The notes below the pieces were generated by a model. That model was not told the DNA's origin and did not search any database. It saw nothing but the letters and a program-made list of their open reading frames with translations. A program made the translations under genes and the position numbers. Shown here piece after piece: positions 56,412 to 64,000 of a stretch of DNA of 64,000 nt; the first letter of the stretch is position 1; each line of letters starts with the position of its first letter. Origin of the DNA: Alphaproteobacteria bacterium SS10 (GTDB lineage: Bacteria; Pseudomonadota; Alphaproteobacteria; TMED2). Where the stretch lies: contig JAHCML010000003.1 in assembly GCA_019192455.1 (NCBI GenBank), positions 1,189,848-1,253,847 of the forward strand, read 5' to 3'.

Positions 56412-57205
56412 TTGCCGGCCTTGGGCTGGCAGATGGATCGTGAGCTTTCAGCAGTGACAAAGCTGATCACGTCCTGAACGAGGTCGCTATCAGCGTATTC
56501 GGCTTTCGCAGCCGCCACGCGGTCGGCGAAGGTCCCCTCGCCCATGAAGATCTGCTTGAAGGCCTGGCGCAGTTGATTGACCTCACTACGCTCAAAACCA
56601 CGACGGTCTAGGCCAACGAGGTTCAGACCGGCCAGGTTCGCACGCTCACCAAGGACGAGGCCGTAGGGAATGACATCATTCTCAACACCAGACATGCCGC
56701 CAATCATGGCATGGGGACCGATACGCACAAACTGGTGAACGGCACTCAATCCACCAAGGATGGCGTGATCACCAACCACCACATGGCCAGCCAGGGTCGC
56801 ATTATTGGCAAAGATCACCTGATTACCGACGATGCAATCATGGGCCATATGGGCGCCAACCATCAGTAGGCAATCATCGCCGAGCCGGGTTTCCATACCC
56901 CCACCCTCGGTGCCTGTATTGATGGTCACATGCTCGCGAATACGGTTCCGCTTACCAATCACGAGACGCGACTTCTCACCACCATATTTCAAATCCTGCG
57001 GAGGGGAACCGATGCTGGTGAAGGGATAGATCTCAGTCTCTTCACCAATCTCGGTGATGCCATCGACCACAACGTGGCTCTTTAAATGCACCTTGGACGC
57101 CAAGGTCACATCGGGGCCGATATGACAGAACGGCCCAATGATCACATCATCAGCCAGTTCAGCTTTAGGATCGACAACGGCCGATGGGTGGATTTGCGCG
57201 CTCAT
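56408..57205 (-). CDS. lpxA: UDP-N-acetylglucosamine acyltransferase
   Basis: First enzyme of lipid A synthesis, adding a hydroxyacyl chain from ACP to UDP-GlcNAc. 265 residues of left-handed beta-helix hexapeptide repeats (IHPSAVVDPKAELADDVIIG), with the catalytic His region in VGAHMAHDCIVGN and a C-terminal helical domain (LRQAFKQIFM). fabZ is 52 bases upstream. Confidence 0.97.
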   Translation of the reverse strand: MSAQIHPSAVVDPKAELADDVIIGPFCHIGPDVTLASKVHLKSHVVVDGITEIGEETEIYPFTSIGSPPQDLKYGGEKSRLVIGKRNRIREHVTINTGTEGGGMETRLGDDCLLMVGAHMAHDCIVGNQVIFANNATLAGHVVVGDHAILGGLSAVHQFVRIGPHAMIGGMSGVENDVIPYGLVLGERANLAGLNLVGLDRRGFERSEVNQLRQAFKQIFMGEGTFADRVAAAKAEYADSDLVQDVISFVTAESSRSICQPKAGN

Positions 57206-57257
57206 GGGCGGGCTTTCTGAGCTTCGGGAGGGTCGAAGGGTTCAAGTAATGGCTGGC

Positions 57258-57752
57258 TTAGCTGTCCATCACCATAGCGGCGAATTCAGCCTCAGCGCAG
57301 AGGGTGTCATCCACCTTCACCTGCCCTTTGAACTTAAAGACGTTACGGCGACCCTGGATCAGGTCGACATGGATCATGGCCTGATCACCAGGCACAACCG
57401 GCCGACGGAAGCGGGCGCCATCCACTGACATCAGATAGACCACCTTACCCGCTGACTCATTGCTCAATGAGCGAACAACGAAGACGGCAGCAGTTTGGGC
57501 CATGGCTTCAATCAGCAGGACGCCGGGCACAACCGGCCGCTGTGGGAAGTGACCGGCAAAGAAATGCTCGTTAATCGAGACATTCTTTAGGCCAACCGCA
57601 CGTTCGCCGGGCACCAGCTCGGTAATCCGGTCCAGCATCAGCATCGGGAAGCGATGTGGGATCATCTGCATGATCTGATTGACATCAAATGGCGGTTCTA
57701 ACGCATTGATATCAAGTGCTTCATCAGTGTTTGTCATGGTTGAATCGGGCAT
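57258..57752 (-). CDS. fabZ: (3R)-hydroxyacyl-ACP dehydratase FabZ
   Basis: Dehydrates hydroxyacyl-ACP in fatty acid synthesis and competes with LpxA/LpxD for the same substrates, which explains its place in the cluster. 164 residues; hot-dog fold with catalytic HFPQRPVVPGVLLIEAMAQ (His and Glu). The ATG at 57752 has GAGG 7 bases ahead. It begins 22 bases after lpxD. Confidence 0.97.
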   Translation of the reverse strand: MPDSTMTNTDEALDINALEPPFDVNQIMQMIPHRFPMLMLDRITELVPGERAVGLKNVSINEHFFAGHFPQRPVVPGVLLIEAMAQTAAVFVVRSLSNESAGKVVYLMSVDGARFRRPVVPGDQAMIHVDLIQGRRNVFKFKGQVKVDDTLCAEAEFAAMVMDS

Positions 57753-57774
57753 CTTTTCGCCTCGTTAATCCGTC

Positions 57775-58794
57775 TTAACCGCGGCCTTCGGCCATCTTTT
57801 TCAGAGTGGAAACCTGGCGGAAGAATTGTTTGATCGGCACCGCTGGGCTGCCGATTACCTTTTCACCCGCCTCAACATCACGCATCACGCCGGCCTGGGC
57901 GCCAATTTGGGCACCGGCACCAATCTTAAGGTGACCAGCAATACCGGCTTGCGCTGCCAGGACTGAGAATGGGCCCATCTCACTGCTGCCGGAAATCCCA
58001 CATTGTGCCACCAGGACGACGCCTGGGCCGATCTTGGCGTTATGGCCAATCTGGACCAAGTTATCGATCCGCACGCCGCGTCCGATCACCGTGTCGGGCC
58101 CTGCCCCGCGATCAATCGTGGCGTTGGCACCGATCTCCACATCATCCTCAACGATGACACGGCCCAGCTGTGGGATACGCAAATGCCCCTCAGCGCTCAT
58201 ATCAAAGCCGAAGCCATCCTGACCGATACGCACGCCAGGATAGACCTTCACCTCATTACCGATGATCGCATGGCTGATGCTGGCATTGGCGCCGATCCGC
58301 GACCGCTCACCAATCTCAACATTCTCACCAATGACGGCATTTGGACCGACAACTGTTCCAGCCCCAATCGAAGCGCCTGCCCCGATCACGGCGTTCGGTC
58401 CAATCTCGGCACCTGCATCGACAGTCGCGCTTGGGTCCACGAACGCCCCTGCACCCACACCGGGTTTGATTGCCGGCTCTGGATAGAAGGCTTGTGCCAC
58501 CTTGCCATAGGCACGGTAAGGTTTATCGGTGACAAGGCAGACAACGCCGTCCGGTGCCTGATCTGCCAGGTCTGGGTGCACTAGGCATGCAGCAGCCTTG
58601 GTGGCGCGGAATGCCGCTACATACTTCCGGTTGTCGAGGAATGTAATCTGACCCTCACCGGCATCACTCAGCGGTGCCACATCCTCAACACTAAGGCTGG
58701 CGGCATTGCTGTCGCTCAGCTCAGCCCCCGTTAGCTCAGCGAGATCGCCAAGAGTGAACGGGCCAGCACGGTGATGGAAACGTTGGTCAGGCAA
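57775..58794 (-). CDS. lpxD: UDP-3-O-(3-hydroxyacyl)glucosamine N-acyltransferase
   Basis: Third acyl-transfer step of lipid A synthesis. 339 residues: an N-terminal uridine-binding domain ([25 protein letters not shown]), a long left-handed beta helix of hexapeptide repeats, [21 protein letters not shown], and the catalytic His in [11 protein letters not shown] start at 58794, 10 bases after skp. Confidence 0.96.
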   Translation of the reverse strand: MPDQRFHHRAGPFTLGDLAELTGAELSDSNAASLSVEDVAPLSDAGEGQITFLDNRKYVAAFRATKAAACLVHPDLADQAPDGVVCLVTDKPYRAYGKVAQAFYPEPAIKPGVGAGAFVDPSATVDAGAEIGPNAVIGAGASIGAGTVVGPNAVIGENVEIGERSRIGANASISHAIIGNEVKVYPGVRIGQDGFGFDMSAEGHLRIPQLGRVIVEDDVEIGANATIDRGAGPDTVIGRGVRIDNLVQIGHNAKIGPGVVLVAQCGISGSSEMGPFSVLAAQAGIAGHLKIGAGAQIGAQAGVMRDVEAGEKVIGSPAVPIKQFFRQVSTLKKMAEGRG

Positions 58795-58804
58795 GGTCTA
58801 GCGC

Positions 58805-59416
58805 CTATTCCTCTGGAATGTCCGGCATGTTGATGGTGGCGCTTGGCACCTTCTCATCAAGCAGTGTCAGGACCTTCTCAGTCACGTCGAGGGCGGTATC
58901 AACCAGAACGATCTGTTGGTTGGAGAGGACGAGGTTTGCTTCCTCTTCCTTTGCCACCTCAGCGACAACAGCGACGACAGCCTTCCGCAGCTCGTTCATC
59001 GACTTACCGAAGGCGGTCTCTAGGACGGCCTTACGCTGCTGAACACCACGCTGAACCTCAGCGAGTTGGGTCCGGAATTCTTCGGCGCGGGTTTGGAACG
59101 CTTCGTTTGAGAGGATCGTGCGCTGCTTCTCAAGCTCTTGTTGAGCGTTGCGAAGCTCTTCCTCGCGCTCGGCAATCTGCTCTTGATACTCAGCGCGGCG
59201 CTCTTCCAGCTGACGCTTAATGTCTTGCGCCGCCTTTGCACGGGCCAGGATGGCTGGGACATCAACGACCAGGATAACCGGCACGATGTCTTTAGGCGCA
59301 CGGTTGTCCTCTTCGGCGTCCTGTGCGGTAGCCATGGAAGGGGCAACGGTCAAGGCAAATGCCATGACGATCAGGGCAGCAAGAAAACGGGTTAGCAGGG
59401 AGCGTTGGGCTAACAT
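58805..59416 (-). CDS. skp: OmpH/Skp-family periplasmic chaperone
   Basis: Periplasmic holdase that carries unfolded outer-membrane proteins towards BamA. 203 residues: signal peptide (RFLAALIVMAFALTVAPSMATA), a short acidic segment, a VPVILVVDVPAIL-type strand, and a long Glu/Arg/Gln-rich coiled coil (KRQLEERRAEYQEQIAEREE) forming the tentacles. About 90 bases after bamA and 10 before lpxD, the usual place. Confidence 0.92.
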   Translation of the reverse strand: MLAQRSLLTRFLAALIVMAFALTVAPSMATAQDAEEDNRAPKDIVPVILVVDVPAILARAKAAQDIKRQLEERRAEYQEQIAEREEELRNAQQELEKQRTILSNEAFQTRAEEFRTQLAEVQRGVQQRKAVLETAFGKSMNELRKAVVAVVAEVAKEEEANLVLSNQQIVLVDTALDVTEKVLTLLDEKVPSATINMPDIPEE

Positions 59417-59506
59417 GGTTTGGCCGTTCCTTTTACGGGCGCGTGCGGCTGACTGCCGTCGCTAATACGGGACGGGTCATCACGTTGGTGTCGGTGGATT
59501 TGGCGA

Positions 59507-61828
59507 TTAGAAGCTGGTGCCGAAACTGAAACGAATGGTCTCAGTATCGTCGAAGTCTTCTTTCATCACAGGGAATGCCGCATCAAGCCGGATCGGCCCG
59601 AATGGCGACTGCCAAGAAATACCGGCACCCACGGAAACCCGGGGTGAGGCTTCATCTACAATACCTGGGCCTTCCGCATCAATATCGGTGAGCGTTCCAA
59701 TGTCAGTAAATACGTGACCAAGGAAGCCCAGATCCTCTGGCAGCCCCAGTGGCAAGGAGACTTCGAGCGCCGTACGGGCAAACAAATTACCGCCCAGGGC
59801 ATCATCAGTCTCGATATCGCGCGGGCCAATACCAGAGATTGCAAAGCCACGCAGGTTATCACCGCCGATGAAGAAGCGATCCTGAATGCCGACATCATCA
59901 TCGAGACCATAGATTGCCCCAACCTCACCGGTTGCGCTGAATACGATCTGATTGGCGATTGGGTAGTAGTAGGACGCACTCGCGCGGCCACGAATGAACC
60001 GGGTGTCACCGCCCAGACCAGCCAAATCAGTGCTCAACCGTAGGACATAGCCATCAGTTGGGTTGAGGCGGCTGTTCCGCTTGTCATAGGTCAGGTCCTG
60101 ACCGATCAGGGAGACGACACGGGTGCCCTCTTGCTCACGAATGAAGCGGGAGGCGTCGTCATCAACATTGGTGATCTCACTATCTTCAAACCGATAGCGC
60201 AGGCCCTGACGTAGATCGATCCCCAGGTTGTAGCCAAAACGGAAGCCAAAACCGGTGGTCCGCTCATCAAATGAGGACTCATCCTGGAAGTCGGTGGTGA
60301 TGTGGAACAGATCGACGCCCGCTGCCAAATCACGGCCCAGGAAGTATGGCTCGGTAAAGCTCAGATCGAATTCCTGCCGGCGGCCGGACAGCTGTGCGGC
60401 CAGGCGAACATCTTGGCCCTTACCAAGGAAGTTCCGCTCACGAATGGCGAAGTCAGCCAAAGGACCATCAAAGGACGAGAAACCAGCACCCAGTGAGATC
60501 TCACCGGTGGATTGCTCAACGACCTCAACATCGATGACGGTCTGATCCGGGGCACTGCCTGGCAATGCCTGGATGTTTACGGTCTCAAAGTAGTTGAGGT
60601 TGTTAATCGAACGCTCAGAGCGCTGCAGCAGCGTCTGGTTGAATGGATCCTGCTCAGCGAGGTCAATCTCACGCCGAATAACCTCATCCAGGGTCCGTAC
60701 GTTGCCGCTGATGTCAATCCGCTCAACAAAGACGCGCTGGCCCTCATCGACGGTGAAGGTCAGGTCGACAACCGTCTCTTCCTCATTACGCGAGGTGCGC
60801 GGTGAGATATCGGCGAAGGCGAATTGTTGGTCACGCAGCTCTGCCAGCATCAGATCGATTGAGTTATCGACCTCTTGGCTGTTGTACCACTCACCGGTTT
60901 CGAAGGTCAGCTTGCTGCGCAGGGTCTCAACATCAAGCTCATCGACATCACTCTCGATGATGATGTCACCAACACGGTAGCGCGGCCCCTCTTCCACCGT
61001 GAAAGTGATGAAGAATTCCTCCCGGTTCGGGCTCAACTCAGCAACTGCCGAGATGGTCGCGAAATCAACGTAGCCGTTCCGCAGATAGAAGCGACGCAGC
61101 AGCTCTTTATCGAAATCCACCCGGTCCGGATCGTATTGGTCACCAGAGGTCAGGAAACGCCACCAGGCAGACTCTTGCGTGGAGAGCTCACCGCGCAGGT
61201 CACTGTCTGAGAAGACCTCATTACCGATGAAGTTGATCTGGGTGACGCGGGTGGTTGGCCCCTCACTGATCTCAAAGACCAGATCGACACGGTTTTGCTC
61301 TAGCTGGATAACCTTTGGCTCGATGGTCGCGGCAAAGCGGCCAGAGCGGCGATACAGCTCCAACAGGCGCGAAACATCGTTTTGAACCTTGGTGCGGGTG
61401 AACACGATCCGCGGGCGCAGCTGGACCTCAATCTCAAGCTCATCATCCTCAATCGAGCTATTACCCTCGAAAGCGATCCGGTTGATGATTGGGTTCTCAA
61501 CGACCTGAACGATCAGGACATCGCCATCACGGCGCAGCACCACATCGGCGAACAGGCCGGTGCCGAAAAGGGATTTCAGGCTCTCTTCAATCTTAACCGC
61601 ATCGAACTCATCACCGATCTCAAGCTCCAGATAGGAGAGGACGGTGGTTGGCTGAATACGCTGCACACCCTCAACATCGATACGACTGATCGTGCGCCCC
61701 TCGGCCTGGGCAACATTAATGCTGCCACGCAAAGAACCGTCCTGCGCAGCAACGGGCGGCGCAGCCAGGAGGGTTATAGCGAAGGGAATCGCCAGCAACA
61801 GGTGCCGCGACAGGTGATTATGTAACAC
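59507..61828 (-). CDS. bamA: outer membrane protein assembly factor BamA
   Basis: Outer-membrane insertase of the BAM complex. 773 residues: signal peptide (LLLAIPFAITLLAAPPVAAQ), five POTRA domains (about 48-430; for example ISRIDVEGVQRIQPTTVLSYL, INRIAFEGNSSIEDDEL), then a 16-strand barrel with RGFAISGIGPRD and GFSSFDGPL, ending in Phe (FGTSF) as expected for an outer-membrane protein. GTG start at 61828. rseP ends 37 bases upstream. Confidence 0.97.
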   Translation of the reverse strand: MLHNHLSRHLLLAIPFAITLLAAPPVAAQDGSLRGSINVAQAEGRTISRIDVEGVQRIQPTTVLSYLELEIGDEFDAVKIEESLKSLFGTGLFADVVLRRDGDVLIVQVVENPIINRIAFEGNSSIEDDELEIEVQLRPRIVFTRTKVQNDVSRLLELYRRSGRFAATIEPKVIQLEQNRVDLVFEISEGPTTRVTQINFIGNEVFSDSDLRGELSTQESAWWRFLTSGDQYDPDRVDFDKELLRRFYLRNGYVDFATISAVAELSPNREEFFITFTVEEGPRYRVGDIIIESDVDELDVETLRSKLTFETGEWYNSQEVDNSIDLMLAELRDQQFAFADISPRTSRNEEETVVDLTFTVDEGQRVFVERIDISGNVRTLDEVIRREIDLAEQDPFNQTLLQRSERSINNLNYFETVNIQALPGSAPDQTVIDVEVVEQSTGEISLGAGFSSFDGPLADFAIRERNFLGKGQDVRLAAQLSGRRQEFDLSFTEPYFLGRDLAAGVDLFHITTDFQDESSFDERTTGFGFRFGYNLGIDLRQGLRYRFEDSEITNVDDDASRFIREQEGTRVVSLIGQDLTYDKRNSRLNPTDGYVLRLSTDLAGLGGDTRFIRGRASASYYYPIANQIVFSATGEVGAIYGLDDDVGIQDRFFIGGDNLRGFAISGIGPRDIETDDALGGNLFARTALEVSLPLGLPEDLGFLGHVFTDIGTLTDIDAEGPGIVDEASPRVSVGAGISWQSPFGPIRLDAAFPVMKEDFDDTETIRFSFGTSF

Positions 61829-61865
61829 GTGAGAGCCCGAATTACCGCTGTAGCCTGGAACGAAA

Positions 61866-63383
61866 TTACGCGTTGTTTACAAACATTTGCATCACGTCGT
61901 TCCACGTGGCGAATATCATAAGGCAAAGAATGAGGGCAAGACCGACACGAAAGCAGTATTCCTGCGCCTTAAGGCCCACCGGCTTACCTCGAAGTGCCTC
62001 TATCGCATAGAAAACAAGGTGTCCACCGTCCAAAACTGGAACGGGAAGCAGGTTAATCAACCCCAGATTGATCGATAACAACACCATGAAGTGTAGCAAA
62101 GCCATCACATTTTGCTGCGCAACATCCCCGGAAATCCGGGCAATTTTCAAGGGTCCGCCGAGCTCTTTAACGCTCCGCTGACCACTCACCAACTGCCAGA
62201 GTGCCGTCAGGGTATTGGCCCCCATCTCATAGGATGAGACGGATGCCCGATACACGGCATGGAATGGGTTGCTGTACACACGGGTAGTATTCGGCAGTGG
62301 GGTCCAGCTGATACCGGGCAAGCTGCCAACGATATTTTCGCTGTTTTCAGCAACATCGGCACCCTGTTCAGGCGCAGAATCGTCACTCGATTCGCCCTCA
62401 CCCTCCGCTGGCGCGTTCAGGTCAAAGGCGGTTGGCGCAATCTCAATCGACAGGGTTAGGGAGTCTGCCGGCGCTTCATTTGGCCCGATGATCGCGGAAT
62501 CAACGCCGCGCAATACGGTGAGCGTGACCGTCTGCTCAGCTTTATCTTCGATCTGGTTGATAACCTCACGGGCGTTTTGAACCAGCTGACCATCAACCTC
62601 GACGATCATGTCGCCAGGCTCGAGGCCAGCAGCCTCCGCACGGCTGTCTGGTTCTAACTCCCCAATGCGCGCAGGTGCGGTTGGGCCATAGACGCCCATG
62701 ACGCCGATCTGCCCTTTACCGCCAAAGCCATCATCGATGACCCGAACAGCCGGGGTAAGCGGCATGGAGATCTCTTCACCATTACGCTCAACAACCAGTT
62801 GGATCTCATGGCCCGCATTGATGCGGATAACCTGCTGCAAGGTCTCAAACCGGTCGATACGACGGCCATCAACAGACACAACGGTATCACCAGCCTGAAG
62901 GCCAGCAGCGGCCGCTGGGGTGTCATCGACAACGCCGGAGATGCGCGCTGGCGTGAAGGTTTCACCGGCAACCATGAACATGCCGGTGAACACGATAATG
63001 GCGAAGATGAAGTTCGCAGCCGGACCGGCGAATACAATCGCAGAGCGTTGGCCGACGGTTTTGTGGAAGAAGCTCCCTTCCCGGTCCTCTTCCGTCATCT
63101 TGGCGGCAGCCTCGGTCGGCATGCTGGCAGGGTCGGCATCGCCGAACATCTTCACATAGCCACCAAGCGGAATAATGCTGAACCGCCAGCGGGTGCCAGC
63201 CTTATCGGTAAAGCCGAAGATCTCAGGACCAAAGCCAATTGAGAAGCTCTCAATCTTCACACCACAGCGGCGCGCCACGAAGTAGTGGCCCCATTCATGG
63301 ATAAACACCAGAACGCTGAGGACGAGGACAAAGGCCACGCCATATTCGACAACGGACAACGCGCCGCCAAAAAACTGTTCCAC
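61866..63383 (-). CDS. rseP: site-2 zinc metalloprotease RseP
   Basis: Intramembrane protease that cuts anti-sigma factors and leftover signal peptides. 505 residues, longer than E. coli RseP because of an Asp/Glu/Ser-rich insert near 325-350. Zinc motif HEWGH at 29-33, two PDZ regions (about 130-230 and 232-320), and the membrane motif NLLPVPVLDGGHLVF with the Asp ligand. GTG start at 63383 with AAGGAAGG ahead. A strong hairpin lies between dxr and this gene. Confidence 0.95.
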   Translation of the reverse strand: MEQFFGGALSVVEYGVAFVLVLSVLVFIHEWGHYFVARRCGVKIESFSIGFGPEIFGFTDKAGTRWRFSIIPLGGYVKMFGDADPASMPTEAAAKMTEEDREGSFFHKTVGQRSAIVFAGPAANFIFAIIVFTGMFMVAGETFTPARISGVVDDTPAAAAGLQAGDTVVSVDGRRIDRFETLQQVIRINAGHEIQLVVERNGEEISMPLTPAVRVIDDGFGGKGQIGVMGVYGPTAPARIGELEPDSRAEAAGLEPGDMIVEVDGQLVQNAREVINQIEDKAEQTVTLTVLRGVDSAIIGPNEAPADSLTLSIEIAPTAFDLNAPAEGEGESSDDSAPEQGADVAENSENIVGSLPGISWTPLPNTTRVYSNPFHAVYRASVSSYEMGANTLTALWQLVSGQRSVKELGGPLKIARISGDVAQQNVMALLHFMVLLSINLGLINLLPVPVLDGGHLVFYAIEALRGKPVGLKAQEYCFRVGLALILCLMIFATWNDVMQMFVNNA

Positions 63384-63502
63384 TGGAAGCCTTCCTTAAT
63401 TCAGGCGAGTGAGATCAGAGAACTCAATAGCTGCAGCTATATCTAGGGACGAACCTGTGCGCTGCAAAACCGTAGCGGACAATATAGAAGAAATCTGGAG
63501 AT

Positions 63503-63537
63503 CGAAACCGCTGGAACGTCCAGACATGGCGGTTTCG
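63503..63537 (-). other. strong hairpin between dxr and rseP
   Basis: Perfect 9-base arms (CGAAACCGC at 63503-63511 and GCGGTTTCG at 63529-63537) around a 17-base centre that holds a smaller TGGA/TCCA stem. It lies 48 bases past the dxr stop and 119 bases before the rseP start. The minus strand downstream is pyrimidine-rich but has no long U-run. It could be a terminator, attenuator or mRNA processing site. Confidence 0.5.
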
Positions 63538-63585
63538 TGTCGCGGATTTACCCAGCTTATTCACAAGCTTGCGATAATCCGGGGA

Positions 63586-64000
63586 TTAGATCGATTGCCC
63601 CCTCGCCCAGGCATCAGCGGCAAAGACATCATCCAAGGTGCTAACCGGCTTGATATCCGCCAGATTCAGCACTGTCTCGACATGTTCTGCGATCCGGGTG
63701 AAGCCAATCTCACCAGCCAAGAAGGCAGCCACCGCGACCTCATTGGCGGCGTTCAACACCGTTGGTGCAGTCCCGCCGGTTTCCAGTGACTGACGCGCCA
63801 AACGAAGGGCTGGAAAACGCAACTCATCCGCTTGTTCGAATGTCAGGGCACCGATGGTGGCGAAATCCAACCGGTCGCCTGGCTTCTCCAGACGGTCTGG
63901 CCAGGCCAAGCAATGCGCAATCGGCGTGCGCATATCCGGCGTTCCCATCTGTGCCAAGACGGAGCCATCGGCATACTCAACCATTGAATGAATAACGGAT
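63586..64000 (-). CDS. dxr: 1-deoxy-D-xylulose-5-phosphate reductoisomerase (5' end cut by window edge)
   Basis: MEP-pathway enzyme making methylerythritol phosphate, the precursor used later by IspDF. Only the C-terminal 137 codons are present; the frame runs off the edge. SVIHSMVEYADGSVLAQMG at the edge is the conserved catalytic-loop signature, followed by PDMRTPIAHCLAWPDR and the C-terminal helical bundle (LNAANEVAVAAFLAGEIGF). The ATG at 63984 is internal. Order dxr-rseP-bamA is standard. Confidence 0.95.
   Translation of the reverse strand, partial: SVIHSMVEYADGSVLAQMGTPDMRTPIAHCLAWPDRLEKPGDRLDFATIGALTFEQADELRFPALRLARQSLETGGTAPTVLNAANEVAVAAFLAGEIGFTRIAEHVETVLNLADIKPVSTLDDVFAADAWARGQSI

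Noticed and set aside
63409-63789. 126-codon plus-strand frame crossing the dxr-rseP gap
   Set aside because: More than half is antisense to dxr, no ribosome site, no domain-like pattern.

Overview
The window reads as one continuous stretch of chromosome from an alphaproteobacterium, most likely a Rhodospirillales-like lineage. This rests on gene order and family details: the ntrB-ntrC-ntrY-ntrX block running into trkA, hfq and hflX; the tpiA-secG-pyrG-kdsA // eno-ftsB-pdhA-pdhB-pdhC-lpdA-lipA-ratA block with a lipoyl domain fused to the E1 beta subunit; trpG-trpD-trpC-moaC-moeA-lexA; a fused ispDF; and dxr-rseP-bamA-skp-lpxD-fabZ-lpxA-lpxI-lpxB. Base composition is moderately GC-rich by eye, and TTG and GTG starts are common. 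Genus and species cannot be named from the sequence alone.

Layout. 1-6199 (+): 3' part of holB, then metG, tatD, an MBL-fold hydrolase and recQ, tightly packed. 6366-7436 (-): thiamine diphosphokinase and a small lipoprotein. 7547-8395 (+): mazG. 8418-20884 (-): a 3-hydroxyisobutyrate-dehydrogenase-like reductase, hflX, hfq, a HAD phosphatase, a D-amino-acid transaminase, trkA and the two nitrogen two-component systems. 21044-22779 (+): ispDF and pncC. 22776-32075 (-): ratA, lipA, a small membrane protein, the pyruvate dehydrogenase genes, ftsB and eno. 32214-34651 (+): two unfamiliar genes (a multi-pass membrane protein and an HELTH-motif putative metallopeptidase) set between eno and kdsA. 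34654-38464 (-): kdsA, pyrG, secG, tpiA. 38670-48776: ppiD, trpE, (yibQ-like deacetylase on -), trpGDC, moaC, moeA, lexA. 48784-51096 (-): comEC. 51208-54158 (+): gltX, gltA. 54373-64000 (-): the lipid A / outer-membrane assembly cluster, ending in a truncated dxr.

Most genes are core metabolism: translation charging, isoprenoid precursors (ispDF, dxr), lipid A and outer-membrane protein assembly, pyruvate entry into the TCA cycle with its lipoate supply, tryptophan and molybdopterin synthesis, and nitrogen/redox sensing. Regulatory sites I can see directly are a GAAC-N7-GAAC SOS operator before lexA and a perfect TTGAT-N4-ATCAA (FNR/FixK type) box plus a second palindrome before pdhA.

No rRNA, tRNA, insertion sequence, prophage, CRISPR array or replication origin was seen. 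No gene-free stretch exceeds about 245 bases. No obvious new defence or mobile system is present. The best leads are a hidden, start-less reading frame that contains the lexA operator, the two-gene cassette between eno and kdsA, a branched inverted-repeat element at 6265-6367, and the histone H1-like tail on PdhA.
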